From NCBI GenBank assembly GCA_025677835.1, contig JAIXMR010000031.1, positions 151,040 through 215,039 on the forward strand: DNA of 64,000 bases, read 5' to 3'. The notes beneath the pieces were generated by a model. The model saw only the letters and a list, made by a program, of their open reading frames with translations, searched no databases and was not told the origin of the DNA. Source of the DNA: Sporodiniella umbellata (Eukaryota; Mucoromycota; Mucoromycetes; Mucorales; Rhizopodaceae). A program made the position numbers and the translations under genes. Shown here piece by piece: positions 37,546-47,405 of this stretch (its first letter is position 1; each line of letters starts with the position of its first letter).

Positions 37546-38954
37546 ATGAATATAGAACAAGTCGCCTTTGAAAATCTTACACCATCCAAGCTAGTGTTTC
37601 TATTTAAATCTTGTATTTTTCTTTCTCTTATTTATTAATTTCTTTTACATCAAACAGGTATTTGCTTACTGTTAGACAGCATCCGAAAAGAGCCCGTCTG
37701 TGTAGTTTCAAAGAAAAAGGTAAACTTACTTTATAACAAAAGAGATAATTTATTATCTTTTTAGTGGATCGCCGTCCTTTAGATCCTCCCCCTATTGTTC
37801 AACTACATCAAAAAAACTCCATAAGCTTCAAGTAAAAGGATAAATAAAAAAGACAAAAGCTAAATTTTATTTTTTCCGGTCAGTAATTACTGGAATAGCT
37901 CGAGTTTTTTCTTACTGGCTACAATGATTGACCCAAGCAATGGACACGATATAAATGTGGTAAATGGGCATAAGACAACCGCAGGTACCATTTCTCAATC
38001 GTTACATAAACTTAGAGACACTGATAATAGAGGTAGGTACGTCAAATATACAAAGTAAAATTCACACATAGACTTATCCATAGCCAAAAATCCTTACTCA
38101 TAATACGTGTATTGAAGAGGGTGCTTTTTTTGTATTTTCAGATATCAGCATTAGGATAGAAGGCGCTTTTTCATTAAAGTTTACACTCTTTCAGATAGAT
38201 GGGTATTTTATGCTTTTAATCGATAAATGCAAGCACTAATCCTATATATATATATATATATATATATACGCTTAGATTACAAGTGCATAGATTGTGTGCT
38301 GTCGTATCTGAAATATTTCAGGTTTATTCACCAAAGAGTTAGTTGAAAAAGGTTTAATTGACGAGTCTAATCATCATTGTTATCGTTTTTAGAATTTCCT
38401 GGGATGTCAGGTAAAACGATACCTGATGTTGGTTAAATAAATTTTTAACAGTTTCTTTATCTCCTTCTCCCTTTAGAGTCTACGGAGATTACCCGTTTAT
38501 TTTCAGAACAGGGTGTTCGAATACGCATCCGAAAAGAGGCAAGAGCAAGAAATATTTTGCCGGTGTAGGTTTTAAATACCAAGGTCATATGGTAGTTTGA
38601 AACTAATTTTGTGTTAGAAAACGTCAACCCGACTCCCAAGAGCAAGAAAGTAAAAGATACTCTTTAAATAGCTACAGTTCTGACAACGACACTATCCCTT
38701 ATACCACTACCAAACGCACCGATATTATGTCGATGCAAAACTTGTTGACTTCCGATGCCCATCCTACTTCGTCCCAGCGTGCCGAGTGTTCAAATGTTCT
38801 GCAGAGTTCTCCTTGTATACAACAAAACTCAACGCTTCGAAGAAAACTACCCCTCCCTCTTCCAACTATAAACTATACTCATGCAGAACCTAACCTTATT
38901 CAAAACACTACGCTCTGTTCAAAGTTCTCCCAGTCCTTAAACAAATACCAATAA
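37546..38954 (+). CDS. Velvet-domain transcription regulator
   Basis: About 306 residues from eight or so exons, invisible in a single-frame scan except for the tail. The velvet domain is reassembled across introns: YLLTVRQHPKRARLCSFKEK, DRRPLDPPPIVQLH, FFLLATMIDPSNG, GTISQSLHKLRDTDN, GAFFVFSDISIRIEGAF, LFQIDGLQVHRLCAVVSEIF, VYSPKKFPGMSESTE and FSEQGVRIRIRKE. All are in family order. The tail is Ser/Thr/Gln-rich. Velvet proteins (VosA, VelB, VelC, VeA) are fungal DNA-binding regulators with an NF-kappaB-like fold that control spore development and secondary metabolism. One intron carries an (AT)13 microsatellite. The exact N-terminus is less certain: exon 1 needs a GTTTCT donor at 37596 to join in frame. 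Confidence 0.87.
38243..38268. repeat. (AT)13 microsatellite inside a velvet intron
   Basis: Twenty-six bases of alternating TA immediately before the acceptor-proximal part of the intron. It is potentially length-variable between strains and could affect splicing of this intron. Confidence 0.85.
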
Positions 38955-39705
38955 TCATTTAATCATCCTCCATCATAAATATAACTCCAAAAAAAAAAAA
39001 AAAAGAGACAAAGAAAACGTAAACAAATACATGCACACCCACACCTATGCTTATATGCTTATACATACGCATGTTTTATACTTATGAACCTCATCAGGTG
39101 TACAATCTAAAACGAAAATTTATAGATAGTAGTCAAAAGGAATCAAGCGCAGCCAACAACTATTGAACGCATGTCCACACTTATCAAAATCGATCTTATG
39201 CTTTCATTAAATCTAAAATAAACAATACAGTATATTGCATTACCAAGATAGTCATAAGAAAAGAAAAGCGATTATGGTTATTAAAAGTTTCATTGTTTTT
39301 TAGACTCTTGTTTTCGTTTTATATTTTTATATTGAAGGATGCACTAAAGTGTATAGCAAACTTTTAAGCTCAGTGTTTGCTGCATTACTATGTAAAGACG
39401 AAAACGATATGTTATAGAGATAAATGTTACGCTCTTTTTTTTTTTTTTTTTTTTTTTTTCAAAATGACTATTTTCTTTCTTTCAAAGATCCTGATTTCTA
39501 TAAGTGCATATTTGATTTCTTCTACTCTTAGAAAAAAAAAAAAAAAAACATAAACAATACCATGTAACAAAAGACTTTTTTTTTTTCCAATAAAACTTTT
39601 CCAGAACTTGTAGTAATGGTAAATGCCTCCCCAGTGATTGAAATAAAACTCAAGTTAGCCTAAAATTCTTTTCAGAGCTGGAAACTTTTCACAGAGAGAA
39701 AAATG

Positions 39706-39729
39706 TATATATATATATATATATATATA
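39706..39729. repeat. (AT)12 microsatellite
   Basis: Simple alternating TA repeat in the intergenic region downstream of the velvet gene. Confidence 0.8.
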
Positions 39730-40175
39730 CTGTCAAAAATAAAAGTTAGAAAGCTCAAGAGTGCCTATGAAAAAAGGTGTTGGGTTATAGAGTCATAGTT
39801 GACAGATTTAGAGATTGAAACAGGAGTAAAAGATGTCAATAGTGACACTATAAAAAAAAAAAAACGCGACTATCGATGTAATACAGCAGGATAGAAAAAG
39901 CATGAGTGAACACAAAATCGAGGCCAGAAGATGGTCAGCGAACCAAGGGTCTGGACTTGGAAACCTACTATATCATGACGATCGTTGTCTCCTATTGAGT
40001 GCCAATGCAACAGAAAGCCAGGTATCCATGTGACGATCAAGAGTAACGCTGTGGTGGAAAGCGTTAGGCTGCCATTCTCTTTGGTTTCCAAAACACGCAC
40101 ATCATGGACTTTCTTTGGTAGCCTACATGATTGCGAACAACAGAAGTTGTCTAAAAAAGCTTGTGTGTATTTTCA

Positions 40176-40204
40176 AGAGAGAGAGAGAGAGAGAGAGGGG
40201 GGGG
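40176..40204. repeat. (GA)n followed by a G-run
   Basis: About eleven GA units followed by a run of about nine G. It is a purine-only tract that could form triplex or G-rich structure and lies 170 bp from the subtilisin stop. Confidence 0.75.
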
Positions 40205-40373
40205 GAAGTTTGTCAGCTTAAAGTGTTCAGACACGCGTATTGGCGTATGGTTATTAAAAAATAAAAATGGAAAAAAGATATCTCTCCATCGAACTCTCGC
40301 CTAAAGAAGGAGGGAAAAAAAAAAAAAAAAAAAGGGGAGGAGGGGAGGAGAGAGATTGTTTTTATTGACAAGT

Positions 40374-41737
40374 CTAGTTTGACTCGAATGCGTTATAAAT
40401 CAAGAGGTTAGGGGTATCCTTGGGAATCTTTGTCAAAACGTTGGGAGTGCTAGCTTCGAGAATCTTTTGTTTGATTTGTTTTGGGGTGGTACCAGGTTCA
40501 GCCAAACCCAAGAGATAGGCAGCCAAGCCAGCAACGTGAGGGGAGGCCATGGATGTACCAGAGATGGTGTTGGTGGCGGTTTTACTGCCAATCCAAACTG
40601 ACTGGATGTCTAAGCCAGGAGCAAATACATCGACACATTTACCATAGTTTGAAAAGTAAGCACGTTCATCAAAGATGGTGCTTGCGCCTACGGTGATGGC
40701 CTTCTCTGCTCTGGCAGGAGAGTAATTGCAGGCATCTTTGTTATCGTTACCAGCAGCCACAGCAAATACCAAGCCAGCATCAACAGCACTATTGACGGCT
40801 TTATCCAGAATGCTGGAAGTGCCACCACCCAAACTCATGTTGGCGACAGCACCCTTGAACTTCTTTCCGTCGTCTTCAGCCTTTTTCTTTTGCTTCAAAA
40901 AGTCTTGGGCGGCCCAATCGATACCGCCTACTACGTCAGAGGTAGTGCCGGAACCGTTGGATGCCAAGACTTTAACAGCCACCGGCTCGGCCTTCTTGGC
41001 AACACCAAACTTCTTTCCGGCGATTGTACCAGCGCAATGGGAACCATGCCCGTTACCGTCCTTGTCTACATCGTTTGCAGGGATCGTCTTTCCCCAGCTA
41101 GCTCTGCCTTCAAAATCAACGTGATCTACGTTGATACCAGTGTCAATGACGTACACCTTGACGCCTTCACCAGCAGAGGCATCGTAGCTATATTTATTAA
41201 AGTTTCTCAGCGTCAGTCCGTGACGGGTAGAGACACGCGCCAATCCCCAAGGCGCATTACGTTGTAGCTCATTGGCATAAAGCAGGGCATCTTCTTCAAC
41301 AAACGCAACCTAAACATGTCCACCTTTTTCGTAAGTACACACACACACAGACTGTTTACTTATTTCTCTCTTCTTACTTCATCTGAGCGACGGATAGCGT
41401 CCAATACATCCTTGTCAAAGTGACCTGCATAACCTCTCAAGCCGGGCATTTCATACACATGCTTGATACCAGACTTGTATGAGCTCTCTAAAAACTCACC
41501 CGTGTTATAAGCACGAGAAGCGACCATCGAGCTAATCCATTCAGCGTGATCCAAAACCTGGTGGTTGTTGAGGTCATCCTTCAGTACGACAAGATAGGAT
41601 CCGCTGACGGTTTCAGCCTCCACAGGAGAATAAAGAGGGGCAATGTAACCATCGTTAAAAGAGCTAGACTTGACCATCGGTACCGCTGTAGCATACCCAG
41701 CCATAAGCAAAGCAAAAGATAATCGTGTGAATTTCAT
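40374..41737 (-). CDS. Secreted subtilisin-like serine protease (S8, proteinase K/cerevisin type)
   Basis: A 431-residue preproenzyme from two exons (41378-41737, 40374-41309; 68-bp intron). It has a signal peptide (KFTRLSFALLMAGYATAV). The I9 propeptide inhibitor follows, with SYLVVLKDDLNN and GYAGHFDKDVLDAI. The mature domain begins around LQRNAPWGLARVS. The catalytic triad is complete: Asp in YVIDTGINVDH, His in GNGHGSHCAG and Ser in SGTSMASPHVAG. The oxyanion Asn is in VAAGNDNKDACNYSPA. The family includes secreted or vacuolar proteases; with no long extra C-terminal domain, secretion or vacuolar delivery are both possible. A (TG)n tract lies directly upstream of the start. Confidence 0.94.
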
Positions 41738-41742
41738 CTCTC

Positions 41743-41744
<2 letters not shown>

Positions 41745-41775
<31 letters not shown>
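41745..41775. repeat. (TG)15 microsatellite upstream of subtilisin
   Basis: Alternating TG over about 31 bp, beginning 8 bp from the subtilisin start codon, so it lies in the 5' leader. It continues into a short TA stretch. Confidence 0.85.
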
Positions 41776-41784
<9 letters not shown>

Positions 41785-41995
41785 TGTGGGTTGATAAAAG
41801 AGAAAAAAAAAGATGGAATAATTGGGTCTTTACGTATTTTTTATAGAAAATAATGTATCCCCGACAAGTTGATACTCAGAACATACCCAAGGTTCTCACC
41901 GTTTCCCTTCTCATTGACTTTATCAAAAGCAAAGCTTCTTGTCCTTTTATTGGCTCTCTCATTCACTTTTTTTTTTTTTTTTCTATCTATTTTTC

Positions 41996-42070
41996 TATTA
42001 TTATTATTATTATTATTATTATTGTTATTGTTATTATTACTATTACTATTATTGTTATTATTATTATTAC
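41996..42070. repeat. Imperfect (TTA)n microsatellite
   Basis: About 75 bp of TTA units interrupted by TTG and TTACTA variants. The Leu/Ile-rich open frames across it are artefacts of the repeat. Confidence 0.85.
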
Positions 42071-42365
42071 AAACGCTGACTGCGAAAGAGATGCTAGCGT
42101 TACACGTTGGATGTTATCTCTCATGTTGCATTTCTACGTTCTTTCTAATAATTTCCCGTTCAACAATCAAAAAAAAAACCATGCAGCGCAGATTCAAATA
42201 TTAAAAAAAGAGAATGCGTACTGGGTTTTGAATAAATACTGCGACACTTTAGGAAATCTTGGTACGTTTTAGGCAAAACAAAGCCTATTCGAACCGTAAG
42301 ATGAGTACAGGCTCTCTCCCCCCCATCCTTTTTTATGATGATGATAATGATAATAATGATAAATT

Positions 42366-43512
42366 CTAATCTGACTGTAAGCCATAGTGTTCATTCCATT
42401 CTCTTTTCTTTTTCTCGTTTCTTGCAACAATGGCTTCTACTCTTTCTTCAATTCGGCGTTTACGAGGCTTTTGGACAGACAATACGGTATCCTCCATAAA
42501 TCCAATGTCTTTTGCATACTTTGCTAATCTGTCCATGTTGGTCTCTTTAAAATGAAATTTTTCTTCAAAAGCATCCTGTGCTAGCTTTGTCATCTGCGGT
42601 GTACTTTGCGCACGTTTTTTCGCGTCCCTGTAAGCCTGCAGCAAATCTTGGTAATGTTCAACCTCTAGAAAGACGTCTGTCTAGTGTTGTTTAGTAAGTA
42701 GATTTGTTGGCTAGGTTATTTACATCGCCATGTCGGATCCTCTCACGATGTAACTGGTGAAGTTTTCTCAATAGCCTACAAGAGCCCATCAGCTACCTAG
42801 ACCAGCATGGCTATCTATGTCTTACTCTCTGGCGTCCTTGAACTCTTCACGTTCTTGAACAAGTGCATAATCTACTCTTTCTTCCACCACAAAATCAAAT
42901 GCCTCTTTTTGTCTCAGTCTTTCAAACATCAAAGCCGCTTCGCTATGTCGTTCTTGTTCAATCGATGTCGTATAAAACTGACACAACTTGGCCCAGGTGA
43001 CTACCCATCCTTCGTTGGAGCAATTACAACCATGCCATCTTTTTACCTGCATTGACACGGATACGAATACTACGCCAGATATCAGGCTGCGTGAAATATA
43101 AATAGTAAAGCGCAAAAACTACAGCGGCGTGATCAACAGCAAGAGGTGACTCAAGGTAATCAAGCGTATACAGGTAAAAGGCACACATGAACTCTTTTCG
43201 GTTCGCCTTTTGAAGACAGGAAAAATGAATCACTTCAAACTGAAGCTCAGACCAAGTCTTATCAAAAGATTCCAGTGTATGAGTTGATTTCTAAGGAAAC
43301 AAAAACAATCACTCTTTTGTGCATTTCATCAAAAAAAAAAAAAAAAAAATGTTGGCTACACTTTTAAACTTGAGCATCAAATAGGCAATGTCATCTTGGA
43401 TAGCAAAACGAGACAAGCCTACCCATTTGTCTACGCGTATTAGGTTGGCTGCCTCCTTTTCTGTCTTGGGTTGCTTTAGAAGAAAGTTTTTTTTATCACT
43501 TTTCTTATTCAT
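42366..43512 (-). CDS. SNAPC1/SNAP43-like subunit of the snRNA-activating protein complex
   Basis: About 320 residues from five exons; start ATG at 43512 (the frame upstream has only TTG). The SNAP43 domain is clear from ESFDKTWSELQFEVIHFSC, ALYYLYFTQPDIWRSIRIRV and, after a short intron, VVTWAKLCQFY, then AALMFERLRQKEAFDFV. This matches the metazoan order of 'W-x2-L-F-x-I', the 'ALYLLYGLYxTQ' helix and the 'AxFRKLRxxxAFxF' helix. The C-terminal part is basic and helical (YRDAKKRAQ, KPRKRRIEERVEAIVARNEKKKREW). SNAPc binds the proximal sequence element of Pol II and Pol III snRNA promoters in animals and plants. It is divergent from DHH1, with a 9-bp tandem repeat next to its start. Confidence 0.8.
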
Positions 43513-43521
43513 CGACAATTA

Positions 43522-43566
43522 AAAAAATTGAAAAAATTGAAAAAATTGAAAAAATTGAAAAAATTG
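43522..43566. repeat. Five-copy 9-bp tandem repeat upstream of the SNAPC1-like gene
   Basis: The unit AAAAAATTG is repeated about five times exactly, starting about 10 bp before the ATG on the SNAPC1-like strand, so it lies in the leader or core promoter. On that strand the unit reads CAATTTTTT. Confidence 0.9.
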
Positions 43567-44304
43567 AAAAAAAAAATAGAAAAAAAACAAAAAAAAAACA
43601 AAACAAAAAGCGCTGCCTTTTTACTTTGGATTGCCAATTTATCCACTCAAGTCTTTGGAGCTTTCTCTTTATAAATGCAAACTAACGTTTATACACTCTA
43701 TAACTATAATACGTTGGATGTGTGAGAGAGGACGCCATGTTTCTGACGGTCTTTCAAGTGGATGTTCTTTCTTGCTTTAGTCAGCATTCTCTTATCCGTG
43801 CCTAAACTTACATTGAGTGCTCTGTCCACCAAAAGCGTCCAGCTATCGTGGCTTTTTTCAATTTTTTTTTTTCAATTTTTTTTTTATCTTTGCTACACTA
43901 CATAGCTTTTTATTGTGCTTCATTGTACGTTGTTTTCTAATCAACTGCTTCTTTTTCTCATCACTGCATTCGGGCTGAACAAACCTCAGTGGTGACAAGT
44001 TTTAAAGTCTCATAACAAGCATTCAAACCAAAGTAGTCTTGTTCTTTATTGTTATTATCAAGTCTATTGTCTTGGTCCATTTTCTCCCTAATTGAAATCG
44101 GTGACCGAAAAACGCTGTATACGTCATGAGCCCATTATTTATTAGAGAGTCAAATAACATGCTCACCTACTTTAATTTTTTTTTTTTTTCCCTTCTTTTC
44201 TCTCTCTCTCTTTTTTTTTTTTTTTTAAAAAAAACTTTTTGTTTAACATTGTTTGCTTTTTTCCAAAAAGAAAAAAAAAAAAAATAACCTTCATATAATA
44301 CATA
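43567..44304. other. Divergent promoter region of SNAPC1-like and DHH1 genes
   Basis: No gene seen. It holds T-rich tracts, a short CT run running into a T16-A8 palindromic tract at 44207-44234, and an A-run at 44270-44284 just before the DHH1 start. Confidence 0.65.
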
Positions 44305-46082
44305 ATGTCAACAAATCAGCCAAGGTAAAAATGAAAGGCAAACTATAAAAACCATTTCATTTACACAAAATGCTGCTTTAGCCGCGATAATGATAACTGG
44401 AAGAATGCTCTTTCACTTCCACAAAAAGACAATAGACCACAAACTAAGGTATAAAAAAAAAAAAAAAAAAAGAGATGAAGAAGAGAATTCAAGGAAAAAA
44501 AAAAAAAAAGAGACATAGTATTGACAAAGTAGTATAGGATGTCACCGCGACAAAAGGAAACGAATTCGAAGACTACTTTCTCAAAAGAGAATTGCTGATG
44601 GGTATTTTCGAGGCTGGTTTTGAACGACCATCGCCCATTCAAGAAGAAGCTATTCCTCTTGCATTAGCAGGACGCGATATTCTTGCCAGAGCAAAGAACG
44701 GTACCGGAAAAACTGCAGCGTTCGTAATTCCCACTTTAGAAAAAATCAACAACACCCTACCAAAAATCCAGGCACTGATACTTGTGCCAACGCGTGAGTT
44801 AGCGCTACAGACATCTCAAGTATGCAAAACTTTAGGAAAGCATTTGAATATTCAAGTCATGGTGACTACCGGTGGAACCACTTTAAAAGATGATATTATG
44901 CGTTTGAATGAAACAGTACACGTTGTTGTTGGTACGCCGGGTCGTATTTTGGATTTAGCATCAAAAGGTGTGGCCGATTTTAGTACTGCAAGTACATTTG
45001 TTATGGATGAAGCTGATAAACTGCTATCCCCTGAATTCACACCTGTCATTGAACAATTACTCTCCTACTTTCCTGATGGCAGACAAATCATGTTATTTAG
45101 TGCAACATTCCCTATGGTCGTCAAAGATTTCAAAGAAAAGTATCTGGCTCGACCTTACGAAATTAATTTAATGGATGAATTAACTTTGCGCGGTGTTACC
45201 CAATATTATGCATTCGTAGAGGAAAAACAAAAGGTCCACTGTTTGAATACCCTATTTTCAAAGGCAAGTACATACCCAGACAGTTCATGCCATGTATTAA
45301 TCAACCAAAAACCATAGCTTCAAATCAATCAATCAATTATTTTCTGTAATTCAACAAATAGAGTAGAGTTGTTGGCAAAAAAGATCACAGAGCTGGGCTA
45401 CTCCTGTTTCTACTCGCACGCTAGAATGTTACAAAGTCATCGTAATCGTGTATTTCATGATTTTAGAAACGGCGTTTGCCGCAATTTGGTCTGTTCAGGT
45501 AGGTGACAAAGTATTGTAAAACAGTTGAATCCTAACCGCTTGCATTTCTTTTTAGATCTTTTGACGCGTGGTATTGATATCCAAGCTGTCAACGTCGTTA
45601 TCAATTTCGATTTCCCCAAAAATGCCGAGACTTATCTTCATCGTATTGGTCGTTCTGGCCGTTTCGGTCACCTTGGTTTGGCTATTAACTTGATTACTTA
45701 TGAAGATCGATTCAACCTGTATAAGATTGAACGCGAACTGGGAACCGAAATTCAACCCATTCCTCCCATCATTGATAAAACGCTCTATGTCGCACCCAAT
45801 GCTTTGGAAGATGCTCAAGTGCAACAGCCCAACAGACAACAAGCAAACGAAACTCGCCAACATCAACAAAACCATGAACAAATAACTCACTTTTCTGAAC
45901 AGTCACAGGTTCATCTGCAGCCTCAAATGATACAACAACAGCAAACACAACAAAATCATCCACAAGACACACAGCAAAGACAACTCAACAACCATAACAA
46001 GCAAAACAATTGGCGCGGAAGAGGTAGAGGTAGAGGTAGAGGAAATACAAGATACGGATCTACGCCACCTCAAACGTCTTAG
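44305..46082 (+). CDS. DHH1: DHH1/DDX6 DEAD-box RNA helicase
   Basis: A 506-residue protein from five exons (44305-44324, 44382-44448, 44538-45263, 45318-45498, 45556-46082). The N-terminus reads MSTNQPS then [13 protein letters not shown] and [29 protein letters not shown], as in Dhh1. Helicase motifs are Q ([13 protein letters not shown]), I (AKNGTGKT), Ia (PTRELALQ), II (DEAD within VMDEADKLL), III (SAT), IV (SIIFCN), V (TRGIDIQ) and VI ([13 protein letters not shown]). A Gln-rich tail ends in an RGRG repeat. It represses translation and activates decapping in P-bodies. Intron 3 (45264-45317) has a GC donor (AAG|GCAAGT) forced by frame. Exon 1 is only 20 bp. Confidence 0.95.
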
Positions 46083-46572
46083 GAAACTAAAAATTGACTT
46101 TGTTACACTTTTTCAAATCGTCACAGTAAATTTTCTATAAATTTGTTATAAAAGATCAGGCGATTGTCAAAAAAAAAAAAAAAAAAAAAAAAAACTATAG
46201 CAATTCCTTTGCAATTAAGTCTCCTGTGAAACTATACAATCTTATTCAAAGTGAATATCTATCCATGTCCATGGCTTTTTTTTTTTTTTTTTTTTTCTAT
46301 GTTCACTAACATACTATTCTGTTGTATCGGCTCACCTTATTTGAGTATAAAAAGTACACGCTTCAGATTGAAAGAGGTATCTCGTTCTACCAACTATTTT
46401 TTACTCTCAAGGCAGTTTCCAGCCCGTTCTGGTTGCGTCATGAGTCTCAAAAAACCAAAAAAAAAAAAAAAAAAGTCCGTCATTTCAATCCCCGAATCAG
46501 TTTTTGACCTGGCTACTTTGGGTCCCTTCACTTGGGCAAAAAAAAGATTTTGATTTCTCTTTCTCTTTTAGA
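46083..46572. other. Intergenic region
   Basis: A 490-bp spacer between DHH1 and ATP20 with long A and T runs (A24 near 46169-46192). A 100-codon frame across 46251-46553 reads through these runs and is not supported. The last 100 bp form the ATP20 leader. Confidence 0.6.
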
Positions 46573-47020
46573 ATGGCTTCTAAATTTGTTGGTTGTGCTC
46601 AAGCTTACCTCAATAAGCTTATTGGTAATTAAAAAAAAAAAAAAAAAAAAAAAAACTTTACAGGGTCATCAAAAAAAAAATAAAAATAACAAACCTCCCT
46701 TTGACCTCTTTCTGTTTTTATGTTGGATAGCTTTCCAAAAGCCCGCTGTATATAATACAAAGGTTGCTATTGAAATCGCAAAGCATGTGTACAAAAAAGA
46801 GGGTATGGCTTTTCCTACTGGAGCCCAGTTCACTGAAGCTCAGCAAACACTTCAAAATTCTTTGAATCTCAAGACTCTCAAGAACCTGTCATTCGCTGAT
46901 GCCGCCAAAGCTGGTGTCGTTTTTGCTGAAATCTATACCTTCTTTCTCCTCGGTGAGATCATTGGTCGCAAAAACTTGATTGGATACAATGTCAAATCAG
47001 AAGAAGCCGTTCACCATTAA
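46573..47020 (+). CDS. ATP20: Mitochondrial ATP synthase subunit g
   Basis: A 113-residue protein from two exons (46573-46624, 46731-47020). The sequence opens ASKFVGCAQAYLNKLIAFQKPAVYNTKVAIEIAKHVY. It has one membrane span, AAKAGVVFAEIYTFFLLGEIIGRK, with the GxxxG-like glycines typical of the family, and ends EEAVHH. Subunit g sits in the Fo peripheral membrane region and supports ATP synthase dimerisation and cristae shape, so it works alongside the Mic10 encoded at 59.5 kb (with which yeast Atp20/Atp21 interact). The 106-bp intron contains A23 and T-rich tracts. Confidence 0.9.
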
Positions 47021-47405
47021 CAAAAAAAAAAAAAAAAAGATTAAAACCATTTTATCCATCTCAATTGATATTTGTTACAGGCCATAGCCTATTTATAACC
47101 AGAATTGAACCATTCAAAACACAGTATCAGTCAAGGAAAATACACTGAAAACCGAAAAAGTGCCAACCCAAGCGCATGTCGATTTTTTTTTCTTTTTTCT
47201 TTTTTTTTTTTTTTTTTTTTTTGGATGTGTAGCAAGGTAGTTCTTGGGAAGAGAATAGATACTGGCAATGTTCAAAATTGCATTCTAAAGTAATATGCTT
47301 TTGGTTTTGATTTACCTCTTTTTTTTTTTTTCAAGAACAAATTTTTATTTTGAAATAGCTCATCATAACGACAACATAGGCGCCCAGTATAGCAAAAGTA
47401 GCTTT
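47021..47405. other. Convergent intergenic region
   Basis: A 385-bp spacer between the stops of ATP20 and glycogen synthase. It contains A16 at 47022-47038 and a T-rich tract near 47190-47222. No gene seen. Confidence 0.65.

Larger units (their letters stand above)
38955..40373. other. 1.4-kb intergenic region
   Basis: A convergent spacer between velvet and subtilisin genes. It has several A/T homopolymers (for example T21 at 39439-39459 and A runs at 39532 and 39850), an (AT)n at 39706-39729, a (GA)n at 40176-40197 and an A-run at 40316-40333. Open frames at 39870-40221 show no family signature. Confidence 0.65.
41738..42365. other. Intergenic region with microsatellites
   Basis: A 628-bp spacer holding (TG)n next to the subtilisin start and an imperfect (TTA)n near 42000. 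Open frames here are translations of these repeats. No gene seen. Confidence 0.7.

Noticed and set aside
39870..40221. ORFs on both strands downstream of subtilisin
   Set aside because: No domain, and one reads into the GA repeat; probably chance open frames.
41853..42272. Ile-rich ORFs over 42.0 kb as membrane proteins
   Set aside because: They are translations of the imperfect TTA microsatellite.
46251..46553. 100-codon ORF upstream of ATP20
   Set aside because: Runs through poly(T) and poly(A) tracts and shows no conserved features; the region is better explained as promoter and leader.
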